DNA of 64,000 nt from DASUFP01 sp036274495. Lineage in GTDB: Bacteria > Bacteroidota > Bacteroidia > AKYH767-A > OLB10. Under the pieces are notes generated by a model. It made no database searches. It worked only from the letters and a program-made list of their open reading frames with translations, and had not been told where the DNA came from. Positions 27,499 to 35,550 of the stretch are shown here, piece after piece. Each line of letters starts with the position of its first letter. Position 1 is the stretch's first letter. The DNA is taken from assembly GCA_036274495.1 (NCBI GenBank), contig DASUFP010000076.1:62001-126000 (forward strand), in the 5' to 3' direction. Made by a program: the position numbers and the translations under genes.

Positions 27499-28029
27499 TC
27501 AGAACAGTGTGTGCACTTCGTTCTTGATCTGATCAATTGCCTTATGCACCGGATGCTCCTCATAACCCATCAACTGTGCAAAAACTTTTTTGCTGAGTTC
27601 GGCTCCGGGGTCTGTCGGGTTGCATTCGGCATACGAGGTGTTGATCATTTTTACCACCTCATCACGGCACTGCCTCACAATATCCCAGGATTCATTTGTA
27701 ATATACACCTGCTGTGTGATATTGTGTTCGAATTCGGAACGGATTGCACTCAGCAGTTCACGGTGAAAATCGGAAACCTGCATACCCGGCTGATACATGC
27801 GGATGAGCAGGTTGTTGGGCGACATGCGCTCCAGAAATAATATAATACGCTCAAAAGCCTGAAGCCGCAACGGCAACAAATCTTTTTGCATTGCCCTTTT
27901 CAGCTCGAGGTATTTTATTTTCTGATCGGTATCCAGAAACCTGCGGACCAACAAATAGGCGATGCCAAAAACCAACAGGGATGGTGCCAGGTAAACCAGA
28001 AAATCGAGCCATGTCTCAGAGAGCTTCAT
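27499..28029 (-). CDS. Membrane-anchored hypothetical protein upstream of the mutase gene
   Basis: This 176-residue protein has one N-terminal transmembrane helix (about residues 9-30) followed by a charged, mostly helical cytoplasmic domain. That domain starts with a likely coiled coil (DQKIKYLELKRAMQKDLLPLRLQAFERI). No enzyme motif is seen. I believe it belongs to a family restricted to Bacteroidota, but I cannot name it with certainty. Its stop is 18 bases from the mutase start on the same strand, so the two are probably one transcript, and the protein may scaffold or localise the mutase. That role is inference from position. Confidence 0.75.
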   Translation of the reverse strand: MKLSETWLDFLVYLAPSLLVFGIAYLLVRRFLDTDQKIKYLELKRAMQKDLLPLRLQAFERIILFLERMSPNNLLIRMYQPGMQVSDFHRELLSAIRSEFEHNITQQVYITNESWDIVRQCRDEVVKMINTSYAECNPTDPGAELSKKVFAQLMGYEEHPVHKAIDQIKNEVHTLF

Positions 28030-28383
28030 ATTACCTTATTCTATATGTCCGGCAAATATCGGAAAAAGGGATGATCTCCCTTATTAAATACCATATATTG
28101 TTGTTATTCAGTACATTACAATACAATAATGGCTTATTCAAAGATTATGGTTCCCAAGTCACTCAAATTCGTTTGAAATCAAAACAAGCACCGGATATCC
28201 GCTGCTGTATAATACAGAACATAACAGTTGTGCACAGGCATATCGTAATTACAGGTAATCACATCCATCGGCCTGCTTACATACTCCCTCAAAAGTTGCT
28301 AACGTATGGTGTGTAAATAACTTGTAGAGCGACGGCCCGCTACGCCCATTTTTGTTAGATTTGCTTCGATTTTCATATAACGT
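28030..28383. other. Divergent intergenic region, no gene seen
   Basis: This 354-bp gap lies between the divergent membrane protein gene and the aminotransferase gene. It is AT-rich. It holds a perfect TAGATTTG element (28356-28363) for the rightward operon and, on the minus strand, a near-match GATATTTG about 25 bp before the leftward gene. The open frame that covers part of it (27891-28316) overlaps the minus-strand gene and has no coding character. Confidence 0.6.
28356..28363 (+). promoter_or_regulatory. Bacteroidota -7 element of the aminotransferase operon (TAGATTTG)
   Basis: A perfect TAnnTTTG octamer ends 20 bases before the ATG at 28384 and is the only good promoter candidate for the six-gene run 28384-35544. 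No standard -33 TTG is at the expected distance. Confidence 0.55.
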
Positions 28384-29580
28384 ATGGCATTACAACCCGC
28401 CGACCGCCTCAATAAAATCTCTGAATCCCAAACCATTGCCATGGCCCGATTAAGCAGGGAATTGCAGGATCAGGGACATGATGTAATCAGTCTGAGTCTT
28501 GGTGAACCCGATTTTGTTACACCTGAAGATATTCGTGAGTCCGCTAAAAAAGCAATCGATGAGGGATTTACACATTACACGCCCATTTCGGGTTTTGCTG
28601 ATTTGCGCAAAGCCATCTCCGAAAAATTTAAAAACGAAAACGGGTTGGATTACGCCGTCGATCAGATTGTTGTATCGACAGGTGCCAAACAATCCATTGC
28701 CAATGTTGTACTTGCGTTGGTTAATCCCGGCGACGAGGTTATAGTGCCCACACCCTACTGGGTAAGCTACTCACAAATAATCAGCCTTGCAGAAGGTAAA
28801 GCTGTTTTTGTTCACAGCAGTGTCGACAACGATTACAAGATTACTCCGGAACAGCTGCGCAACTCCATCACAAAAAAATCGAAACTGTTCATTTTTTCAT
28901 CTCCCTGCAATCCTTCGGGTTCTGTTTATACAAGAGAAGAGCTGAAGGCTTTCGCGGATATATTTGCGGAGTTCCCCGATGTGCTTATTTTGTCGGATGA
29001 AATCTACGAGCATATAAATTTTACAGGCAAACACGAGAGCATCGCGCAGTTTGAATCGATACGTGACCGGGTGATCATTGTAAATGGCGTATCAAAAGGT
29101 TATGCGATGACCGGCTGGAGGATCGGATACATCGGCGCCCCCAAATGGGTTGCGCAGGCCTGCGATAAAATTCAGGGCCAATTCACTTCGGGAACATCCA
29201 GCATCTCGCAAAAAGCTGCGCTTGGCGCGTTAAAATCGGGATCGGCATTTTATAATATGATGCGCGACACCTATCTGCGGCGCCGCGACCTGATGCTGGA
29301 ACTGCTTCACCGGATTCCGGGCATGCGTATGAACGTTCCGCAGGGTGCATTTTATGTATTTCCCGATGTAAGCGCTTTCTTCGGCAAAAAATCGGGAAGC
29401 GAAACCATTCATAATGCTAACGACTTGTGTATGTACGTACTTCACGATGCAAAAGTGTCGATGGTGCCGGGCGAGGCCTTCGGCGACCCCGCCTGCGTCA
29501 GGCTCTCGTACGCCACATCCGATGAAAATATTCGTAAAGCAATAGAACGGATCAAAGCAAGTCTTGCCAAATTGAGCTGA
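28384..29580 (+). CDS. aspC: Class I/II aminotransferase, probable aspartate aminotransferase
   Basis: This PLP-dependent transaminase, fold type I, subfamily I-gamma, moves the amino group of aspartate to 2-oxoglutarate in its typical members. The 398-residue length is usual. Visible motifs are SLGEPDFVTP near the N-terminus, THYTPISGFADLRKAI, SSPCNPSG, LSDEIYEHI (the Asp that contacts the pyridine nitrogen) and VSKGYAMTGWRIGY with the Schiff-base lysine K238. Substrate specificity cannot be read exactly from sequence; other aromatic or branched-chain acceptors are possible. It is the first gene of a run of six same-strand genes with gaps of 11-21 bases. Confidence 0.9.
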   Translation: MALQPADRLNKISESQTIAMARLSRELQDQGHDVISLSLGEPDFVTPEDIRESAKKAIDEGFTHYTPISGFADLRKAISEKFKNENGLDYAVDQIVVSTGAKQSIANVVLALVNPGDEVIVPTPYWVSYSQIISLAEGKAVFVHSSVDNDYKITPEQLRNSITKKSKLFIFSSPCNPSGSVYTREELKAFADIFAEFPDVLILSDEIYEHINFTGKHESIAQFESIRDRVIIVNGVSKGYAMTGWRIGYIGAPKWVAQACDKIQGQFTSGTSSISQKAALGALKSGSAFYNMMRDTYLRRRDLMLELLHRIPGMRMNVPQGAFYVFPDVSAFFGKKSGSETIHNANDLCMYVLHDAKVSMVPGEAFGDPACVRLSYATSDENIRKAIERIKASLAKLS

Positions 29581-29591
29581 ACATTTCAAAC

Positions 29592-30596
29592 ATGCAGTAC
29601 CGGGAACAGATACGTGAGGTGATCAATCGTTTTGAAGGAACAAAAGTCCTGATAATCGGCGATGTGATGGTTGACTCCTACTTATGGGGTAAAGTCGACA
29701 GGATATCACCTGAAGCACCGGTTCCCGTTGTGCATATTCTGAAAGAAGAAAACAGACCGGGAGGTGCTGCAAATGTTGCCGTAAATGTGCTTTCGCTGGG
29801 CGCCGTTCCCATACTCTGTTCAATAACGGGTAACGACAGGCATGGCGATGAATTTAACCGGCTGCTGGATGCCGCAGGGATGACAGCAAAAGGAATCATC
29901 CGTTCGGCGGACCGCAAAACAACAGTAAAAACAAGGGTACTGGGCAATCACCATCAGTTAGTGCGTATAGATGATGAAACAACAGAAGAGCTTTCTTCTT
30001 CCGATTCAACTCAATTAAAAGAACGGATCTCAGCCCTTATACAATCCGAACGTCCGGGAGTAATCATCCTTGAAGATTATGACAAGGGGATTTTCAACAA
30101 AGAAATAATCGGTTTCATCACCGCATTAGCTTCAAAAGATGGCATTCCCGTTACCGTTGATCCGAAAAAGAAAAACTTTAACACTTATACCCATGTTACT
30201 CTTTTTAAACCGAATCTGAGCGAGCTCCGTGCCGGATTAAAACAGGAACACATTACACCGGACCTTAAGACGCTTGAACAGGCAGTAAAACCTTTTCTCG
30301 ACGAAAGAAATATCGAAATAGTGATGGTGACCCTTTCGGAACACGGTGTTTTTATTGCCGACAAAACCCGGTCGGTGCTGCTGCCTGCCCACATCAGAGA
30401 TATTGCTGATGTAAGCGGCGCCGGCGATACCGTAATCAGTGTGGCTTCGTTATGTCTCGCCGTACAACAACCAATTGATGTAATTGCCGGCCTTGCCAAC
30501 CTTGCGGGCGGACTGGTTTGTGAATCGGTGGGTGTTGTTCCCGTTGATAAAGAAAAGCTTATTAATGAAGCACCAAAAGCGCTCTCTTTTATATAG
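29592..30596 (+). CDS. rfaE1: D-glycero-beta-D-manno-heptose-7-phosphate kinase (RfaE1/HldA-type PfkB kinase)
   Basis: This PfkB-family sugar kinase phosphorylates heptose-7-phosphate at C1 on the route to ADP-heptose for lipopolysaccharide or S-layer glycans. The 334 residues include the N-terminal signature IGDVMVDSYLWGKVDRISPEAPVPV, diagnostic of the RfaE1 branch, the GGAANVAVN motif, VDPKKKN, and the C-terminal catalytic DVSGAGDTV. It is the kinase only: the nucleotidyltransferase half found in fused HldE is absent and would have to be encoded elsewhere. It lies between the aminotransferase (11 bases) and the K+ transporter (15 bases). Confidence 0.9.
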   Translation: MQYREQIREVINRFEGTKVLIIGDVMVDSYLWGKVDRISPEAPVPVVHILKEENRPGGAANVAVNVLSLGAVPILCSITGNDRHGDEFNRLLDAAGMTAKGIIRSADRKTTVKTRVLGNHHQLVRIDDETTEELSSSDSTQLKERISALIQSERPGVIILEDYDKGIFNKEIIGFITALASKDGIPVTVDPKKKNFNTYTHVTLFKPNLSELRAGLKQEHITPDLKTLEQAVKPFLDERNIEIVMVTLSEHGVFIADKTRSVLLPAHIRDIADVSGAGDTVISVASLCLAVQQPIDVIAGLANLAGGLVCESVGVVPVDKEKLINEAPKALSFI

Positions 30597-30611
30597 CCGA
30601 AAGGCCTCTTC

Positions 30612-32423
30612 ATGTCAATAAACGAATTCAGGGAAAAAGTAAACCTCAGGCTTTTTAAAAGCAAGGACACGGTACTCTTTATTTTCGGAGTGCTGAGTTC
30701 ACTTATTGCTGTTCTGGCAGTAGGCCTTCTCATTTACAGCATAGGCTTTCCGCAAACACCTGCCCTGAGAAACGTTGAAATGTTTTTCATCAAAACGCTC
30801 TTCGGATTTTACATTCTGAATTTTATTGTCAGGTTCCTTTACACATTCGAGCCTTTATTGTTTCTTAAATCGAATACTCTTGAACTCGGACTGGTTTTAC
30901 TGCTGACGATTGAAGCATTCAGCTCGCTGTTGTTCAACAAACCCGTCTTTCAGACCTTACTGGAAGTGTCGGGATACGGTGCATACATCGGCACGTACAT
31001 TGTTACACTGCAGATGCTGCTGCTGATTTTGCTGGTGATAGACATTGCCAAGGCAACAACCTTCATGAATTTCGTCAAGCTGAAGCCCAGCTCGATGTTT
31101 ATTCTTTCGTTTCTCCTGCTTATTAGTATTGGGGCAGTAATGCTGATGTTACCCGAAATGACAACCGACAAGCAGGGTGCCGATGCAATGACCGCGATTT
31201 TTACTTCGACGAGTGCCAGTTGTGTCACGGGACTCATTGTTGTTGATACAGCTACCTTCTTTACACTGAAAGGGAAGCTGGTTATTATGTTCCTGATTCA
31301 GCTGGGCGGATTAAACATTATATCGTTTGCCACCTTTTTCGCATCCTTTTTCTCAAAGGGAGTTGGTTTAAAGCATCATTCGCTGATGCAGGATTTCTTC
31401 TCGTCGGGATCGCTGCTGGACGCCAAATCGTTACTGCGACAGATTATTTTCATGAGCATCACCATCGAGGTGATGGGCGCCATTGCCATTTATTCGCTCC
31501 TGGATCCATCCCTACCGTTCCACTCGGTGAAAGAAAAAGTATTCTTTTCGGTTTTCCACTCCATTTCCGCATTTAACAATGCAGGATTTTCACTTTATAC
31601 CAATGGCCTCTTTGAACCGGTGATAAAAGGCAATTATATTTTACACATCGCTTTCGCGGGATTGATATTTTTTGGAAGTCTCGGTTTTTCCACCATCAGG
31701 GATGTATTCAGTTTATCGGCTATGCGCGAGCGGATGCGGTTGCCGTGGAAACAATTTCAGCTGAGTACACAAATCTCGTTGTTCAGTTCAATTGTATTGG
31801 TCGTGTTTGGTGCAGTGGCTTTTTATCTGCTCGCAAATCACAACGTACTGGAAGGCAAAAAACCATTTGAGTCGACTGTTATCTCCATCTTTCAGTCGGT
31901 AACATGCCGCACTGCCGGATTTAATACCATTGATATCGGCTCGCTTACAACACCAACACTGATATTAATGATTCTGCTGATGTTTATCGGTGCCTCATCA
32001 GGATCAACAGGCGGTGGTATCAAAACCTCCACCTTCACTATTATCATTCTTTCGGCATTCTCAACCATCCGCGGCAAGCGGAACCTGGAACTGCTCAGAC
32101 ACAATATTGCCTGGGAACTGCTCAACAAAGCCTTTTCCATTTTTATATTTTCAGCGTCCTTTATTTTTGTCTGCACATTTATTTTATCGATGCAGGAACC
32201 GGGCATCGATATGATGAAGTTGTTGTTTGAGGAAGTTTCGGCATTTGGAACGGTAGGACTCAGTACCGGTATTACATCTGCACTTACCGATCCTGCAAAA
32301 ACAACTATCATCATCAGCATGTTTGTCGGCAGAATCGGAACACTTACCATTGCGCTGGCACTGAGTTCACAGGTGGCGAATGTAGATTACAAATACCCGA
32401 ACGCACACTTCATGGTGGGTTAA
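30612..32423 (+). CDS. TrkH/KtrB-type potassium uptake protein
   Basis: This K+-translocating membrane subunit has 603 residues. The four P-loop filter repeats of the superfamily can be seen: TSTSASCVTGL, SISAFNNAGFSL, SVTCRTAGFNT, and EEVSAFGTVGLSTG, each with the key glycine. The intramembrane loop ASSGSTGGGIKTST follows the third filter. The N-terminal ~150 residues form extra hydrophobic helices ahead of the core, longer than in KtrB. A cytoplasmic TrkA/KtrA gating subunit is expected but is not adjacent. It is the third gene of the run 28384-35544. Confidence 0.93.
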   Translation: MSINEFREKVNLRLFKSKDTVLFIFGVLSSLIAVLAVGLLIYSIGFPQTPALRNVEMFFIKTLFGFYILNFIVRFLYTFEPLLFLKSNTLELGLVLLLTIEAFSSLLFNKPVFQTLLEVSGYGAYIGTYIVTLQMLLLILLVIDIAKATTFMNFVKLKPSSMFILSFLLLISIGAVMLMLPEMTTDKQGADAMTAIFTSTSASCVTGLIVVDTATFFTLKGKLVIMFLIQLGGLNIISFATFFASFFSKGVGLKHHSLMQDFFSSGSLLDAKSLLRQIIFMSITIEVMGAIAIYSLLDPSLPFHSVKEKVFFSVFHSISAFNNAGFSLYTNGLFEPVIKGNYILHIAFAGLIFFGSLGFSTIRDVFSLSAMRERMRLPWKQFQLSTQISLFSSIVLVVFGAVAFYLLANHNVLEGKKPFESTVISIFQSVTCRTAGFNTIDIGSLTTPTLILMILLMFIGASSGSTGGGIKTSTFTIIILSAFSTIRGKRNLELLRHNIAWELLNKAFSIFIFSASFIFVCTFILSMQEPGIDMMKLLFEEVSAFGTVGLSTGITSALTDPAKTTIIISMFVGRIGTLTIALALSSQVANVDYKYPNAHFMVG

Positions 32424-32438
32424 GCCGTTATACTACAG

Positions 32439-33200
32439 ATGAACTCAACCCTTAAACCTTCTGAAAACGTAAAACCCTATGGCATAGCGACCAAAGGCAA
32501 GAAGGAGGAAGTTGAATTGATGTTTGACTCCATCTCGGGTCGTTATGACCTGTTGAATCATCTGTTGTCGATGGGAATCGATAAGGGATGGAGGCGCAAG
32601 GCTATCGACCTGCTGCGAAATATGCACCCCGCAACTATTTTGGACGTCGCCACAGGCACTGCCGATTTTGCCATTGCGGCACTGAGTACAGGCGCCGGAC
32701 AGATAACCGGTATCGATATTTCGAACGGCATGCTGGAAGTAGGCAGACAAAAAATTAAAGCTCAAAAGCTGGAAGATACCATTTGCCTGATTCAGGGCGA
32801 CTCGGAGGCGCTGCCTTTCGGCGATAATTCTTTTGATGCCGTTACGGCGGCATTTGGAGTACGCAATTTCGAAAACCTGAAAAAAGGGCTGACCGAAATG
32901 TACCGTGTACTGCGCCCCGGCGGTAAAGTGGTGATCCTAGAATTCAGCCGGCCAAAATATTTCCCGGTGAGGCAACTTTACTGGTTTTACTTTCGTTCCA
33001 TTTTGCCGGCAGTTGGTCGGATAATCTCTAAAGACCGGTCTGCCTATAGCTACCTTCCCGAGTCGGTTAATGCCTTTCCGGATGGTAAAGATTTTCTTAA
33101 AATATTGAATGCCAGTGGCTTTGTGAACGAGTCGCAAAAACAACTTACCTTTGGGATCGCATCCATCTATTCCGGACAAAAAAGCCGGCCGAATGCCTGA
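32439..33200 (+). CDS. ubiE: Demethylmenaquinone methyltransferase (UbiE/MenG)
   Basis: This SAM-dependent methyltransferase performs the final C-methylation of menaquinone, the quinone expected in Bacteroidota. The 253 residues show the UbiE signature F-D-x-ISGRYDLLNHLLSMGID, motif I ILDVATGTADFAI, and AFGVRNFENLKKGLTEMYRVLRPGGKVVILEFSRP. Its product serves complex I (window start) and the quinol-fed reductases. It overlaps the downstream porT by 8 bases if porT begins at 33193; this neighbour pair is known from other Bacteroidota (from memory). Confidence 0.95.
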   Translation: MNSTLKPSENVKPYGIATKGKKEEVELMFDSISGRYDLLNHLLSMGIDKGWRRKAIDLLRNMHPATILDVATGTADFAIAALSTGAGQITGIDISNGMLEVGRQKIKAQKLEDTICLIQGDSEALPFGDNSFDAVTAAFGVRNFENLKKGLTEMYRVLRPGGKVVILEFSRPKYFPVRQLYWFYFRSILPAVGRIISKDRSAYSYLPESVNAFPDGKDFLKILNASGFVNESQKQLTFGIASIYSGQKSRPNA

Positions 33201-33945
33201 GCAAGCCTACGTTAGCGTGAAAAAAAACAGCCGTCTTTTCTTATCCATCACCTTATTCCTGATTGCACTGCTGCTTCTGTTTGGAGGGACGACCGTTTAT
33301 GCGCAGCGGGAGAAAGTTCAAAATCTTCCCAATTACGATCGTCAGAAGATTCACTTTGGCTTTCTGCTGGGAATTAACACTACCGATTTTGTAATTGGCA
33401 GGATTCCGGAATTCAATATGCTCGACACCTTATACAGTGTTGAATCGGAGCCTCAGACAGGTTTTAACCTCGGCATTATTGTTAACTTCAAACTGAGCGA
33501 ACATTTCGATCTTCGTTTTGTTCCCGACCTCTCTTTTTCGCAGCGTAACCTTAATTACAGTTTTCACACTCCCGTAAAAAATTATTCCATCGTAAAAAAT
33601 GTTGAATCAACATTTCTTGAGTTTCCCTTAGACCTCAAATTCAAATCGAAACGGGTAAATAACTACCGCGTATATGTGCTTGCGGGTGCCAAGTACACCA
33701 TTGACATGGTGTCGCAAGCCAAGGTCGAGAACAAGGACAAGCAATTTGTAAAACTTGAAAAGAAAGATTACGGGTATGAAATAGGACTCGGATTCGATTT
33801 TTACCTGGAGCGATTTAAGTTTTCACCTGAAATAAAAATGTTTCACGGGCTCAACAACCTGCTTGTCGACGACAGCGCCATCTATTCCACTTCGCTCAAA
33901 TCGCTTCGCTCTAAAATTTTTGTCTTTTCAATTACATTCGAATAG
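33193..33945 (+). CDS. porT: PorT-family outer-membrane beta-barrel protein (type IX secretion/gliding)
   Basis: The protein has 250 residues from the ATG at 33193: a hydrophobic signal segment ending in YAQ, then a barrel of amphipathic strands (GFLLGINTTDF, FNLGIIVNFKLSEHFDLRFVPDLSFSQ-like pattern, FLEFPLDLKFKSKR) and a final strand ending in aromatic residue plus Glu. PorT is required for type IX secretion in Porphyromonas and Flavobacterium. The position directly after ubiE supports PorT over a generic porin. The longer start at 33151 would add 14 residues deep inside ubiE; 33193 gives an 8-base overlap. Confidence 0.82.
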   Translation: MPEQAYVSVKKNSRLFLSITLFLIALLLLFGGTTVYAQREKVQNLPNYDRQKIHFGFLLGINTTDFVIGRIPEFNMLDTLYSVESEPQTGFNLGIIVNFKLSEHFDLRFVPDLSFSQRNLNYSFHTPVKNYSIVKNVESTFLEFPLDLKFKSKRVNNYRVYVLAGAKYTIDMVSQAKVENKDKQFVKLEKKDYGYEIGLGFDFYLERFKFSPEIKMFHGLNNLLVDDSAIYSTSLKSLRSKIFVFSITFE

Positions 33946-33966
33946 CACACATGCGCTAACCGTTAA

Positions 33967-35544
33967 ATGATAAAACGAATCGATCTCGTTCTTCCGCCCG
34001 AAGAGGCGGCAAACGAATCAGGTTACCTGAAACTCCTTTCCTCAGCTGCCGGCATTCCCGAGAGTGAAATTATCCATTTTTCACTTCGCAAGCGTTCCAT
34101 CGACGCACGCAGCAAGCATCCAAAAGTGCTCCTCTCATTCGATGTGTATACCGAAGTTGCGGATATCCCAGCAGCTCCTCCTGATGCCGGGTACCAAAAT
34201 GTTACCAATGGTAAAACAGTAGCCATAGTAGGATGCGGGCCTGCTGGACTTTTTGCGGCGCTGCGCCTGTTGCAGGCGGGCTGCAAACCGGTAATTATTG
34301 AACGGGGGAAAAATGTCCGCGACCGCCGACGCAATTTGGCCGCACTGAACAAACTGCACACCGTTAATCCCCACTCCAACTATTGTTTTGGTGAAGGGGG
34401 TGCGGGCACTTACTCCGATGGAAAACTCTACACCCGGTCGGACAAAAGAGGTAACGTAAAAAATATTCTTGATGTGCTGGTGCGTTTCGGTGCCGATCCG
34501 ACAATTTCCGTCGACGCACACCCGCATATCGGCACCAACAAACTGCCCGGTATTATTTCCGCTATCAGAGAAATGATTTTGGACTGCGGGGGCGAAATAG
34601 TATTTAACACACTGGTATCGGATATCAGCATTAAAGGTGGCGCTGTAAGCCACCTGATACTGCAACCCGTTTCAGGCGGCACACCATACACGTTGCAAGC
34701 CGAATCAGTCATACTTGCCACGGGCCATTCGGCGCGCGACATATATGAAATGCTGTTCAGAAACAAAATCACCATTCAAAGTAAACCGTTTGCACTTGGC
34801 GTTCGTGTTGAACACCCGCAGCCGCTCATTGACCGTATCCAGTACCATTGCGACATAAGAGGTCCCTATCTGCCTGCGGCATCCTATTCATTATCGGCAC
34901 AGGTTTCAGGAGCAGGCGTCTACTCCTTTTGTATGTGTCCGGGAGGTATTATTGCTCCCGCGGCAACAGCACCGGGCGAAGTGGTTGTAAATGGCTGGTC
35001 GCCCTCGAAACGAAACAACCCCTATGCAAATTCCGGTTTGGTAATGAGTGTTGACGAATCGGACTTTAAACCTTTTTCGGAATTTGGTCCCTTACGGGCG
35101 ATGTATTTTCAATCGTCGGTCGAACAACTTGCCTTTACCGCGGCAGGGAGTAATCTGAGTGGTCCCGCGCAACGCCTGATGGACTTTATAGACGGTAAAT
35201 ATTCTTCGGTCCTTCCCGACTGCTCTTATGTCCCGGGCATCACATCCGTTGCACTCGATCAGGTACTTCCTTCAAAAATTGCATCGGGTTTGCGCGAAGG
35301 GCTGAAATTGTTCGGTAAAAAAATGCGGGGCTATCTTACAAATGAAGCCGTGCTGGTTGCCACTGAATCGCGTACCTCATCTCCTGTGAGAATTCCACGT
35401 GATCCTGATACACTGATGCACCCCGAAGTAAAAGGACTTTTTCCCTGCGGTGAAGGTGCAGGATATGCAGGTGGTATTATGTCGGCGGCAATTGACGGCG
35501 AACGGTGCGCTGAAGCGGCTATTGCATTTTATGGGAAGCAGTAA
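33967..35544 (+). CDS. FAD-dependent dehydrogenase, COG2509 family
   Basis: This flavoprotein of unknown substrate has 525 residues. A family-specific N-terminal domain of about 75 residues (RIDLVLPPEEA, FSLRKRSIDARSK) precedes the dinucleotide-binding motif VAIVGCGPAGLFAALRL (about residues 82-98) and IERGKNVRDRR. Other markers are FGEGGAGTYSDGKLYTR, ILATGHSARDIYEML, and the C-terminal FAD loop LFPCGEGAGYAGGIMSAAIDG. It closes the operon-like run, 21 bases after porT. Members are widespread and usually annotated only as FAD/NAD(P)-binding proteins; I cannot assign a reaction. Confidence 0.85.
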   Translation: MIKRIDLVLPPEEAANESGYLKLLSSAAGIPESEIIHFSLRKRSIDARSKHPKVLLSFDVYTEVADIPAAPPDAGYQNVTNGKTVAIVGCGPAGLFAALRLLQAGCKPVIIERGKNVRDRRRNLAALNKLHTVNPHSNYCFGEGGAGTYSDGKLYTRSDKRGNVKNILDVLVRFGADPTISVDAHPHIGTNKLPGIISAIREMILDCGGEIVFNTLVSDISIKGGAVSHLILQPVSGGTPYTLQAESVILATGHSARDIYEMLFRNKITIQSKPFALGVRVEHPQPLIDRIQYHCDIRGPYLPAASYSLSAQVSGAGVYSFCMCPGGIIAPAATAPGEVVVNGWSPSKRNNPYANSGLVMSVDESDFKPFSEFGPLRAMYFQSSVEQLAFTAAGSNLSGPAQRLMDFIDGKYSSVLPDCSYVPGITSVALDQVLPSKIASGLREGLKLFGKKMRGYLTNEAVLVATESRTSSPVRIPRDPDTLMHPEVKGLFPCGEGAGYAGGIMSAAIDGERCAEAAIAFYGKQ

Positions 35545-35550
35545 GCTTAT

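Noticed and set aside
27891..28316. Plus-strand open frame between the mutase partner gene and the aminotransferase
   Set aside because: It overlaps a well-supported minus-strand gene and its translation lacks domain-like character.
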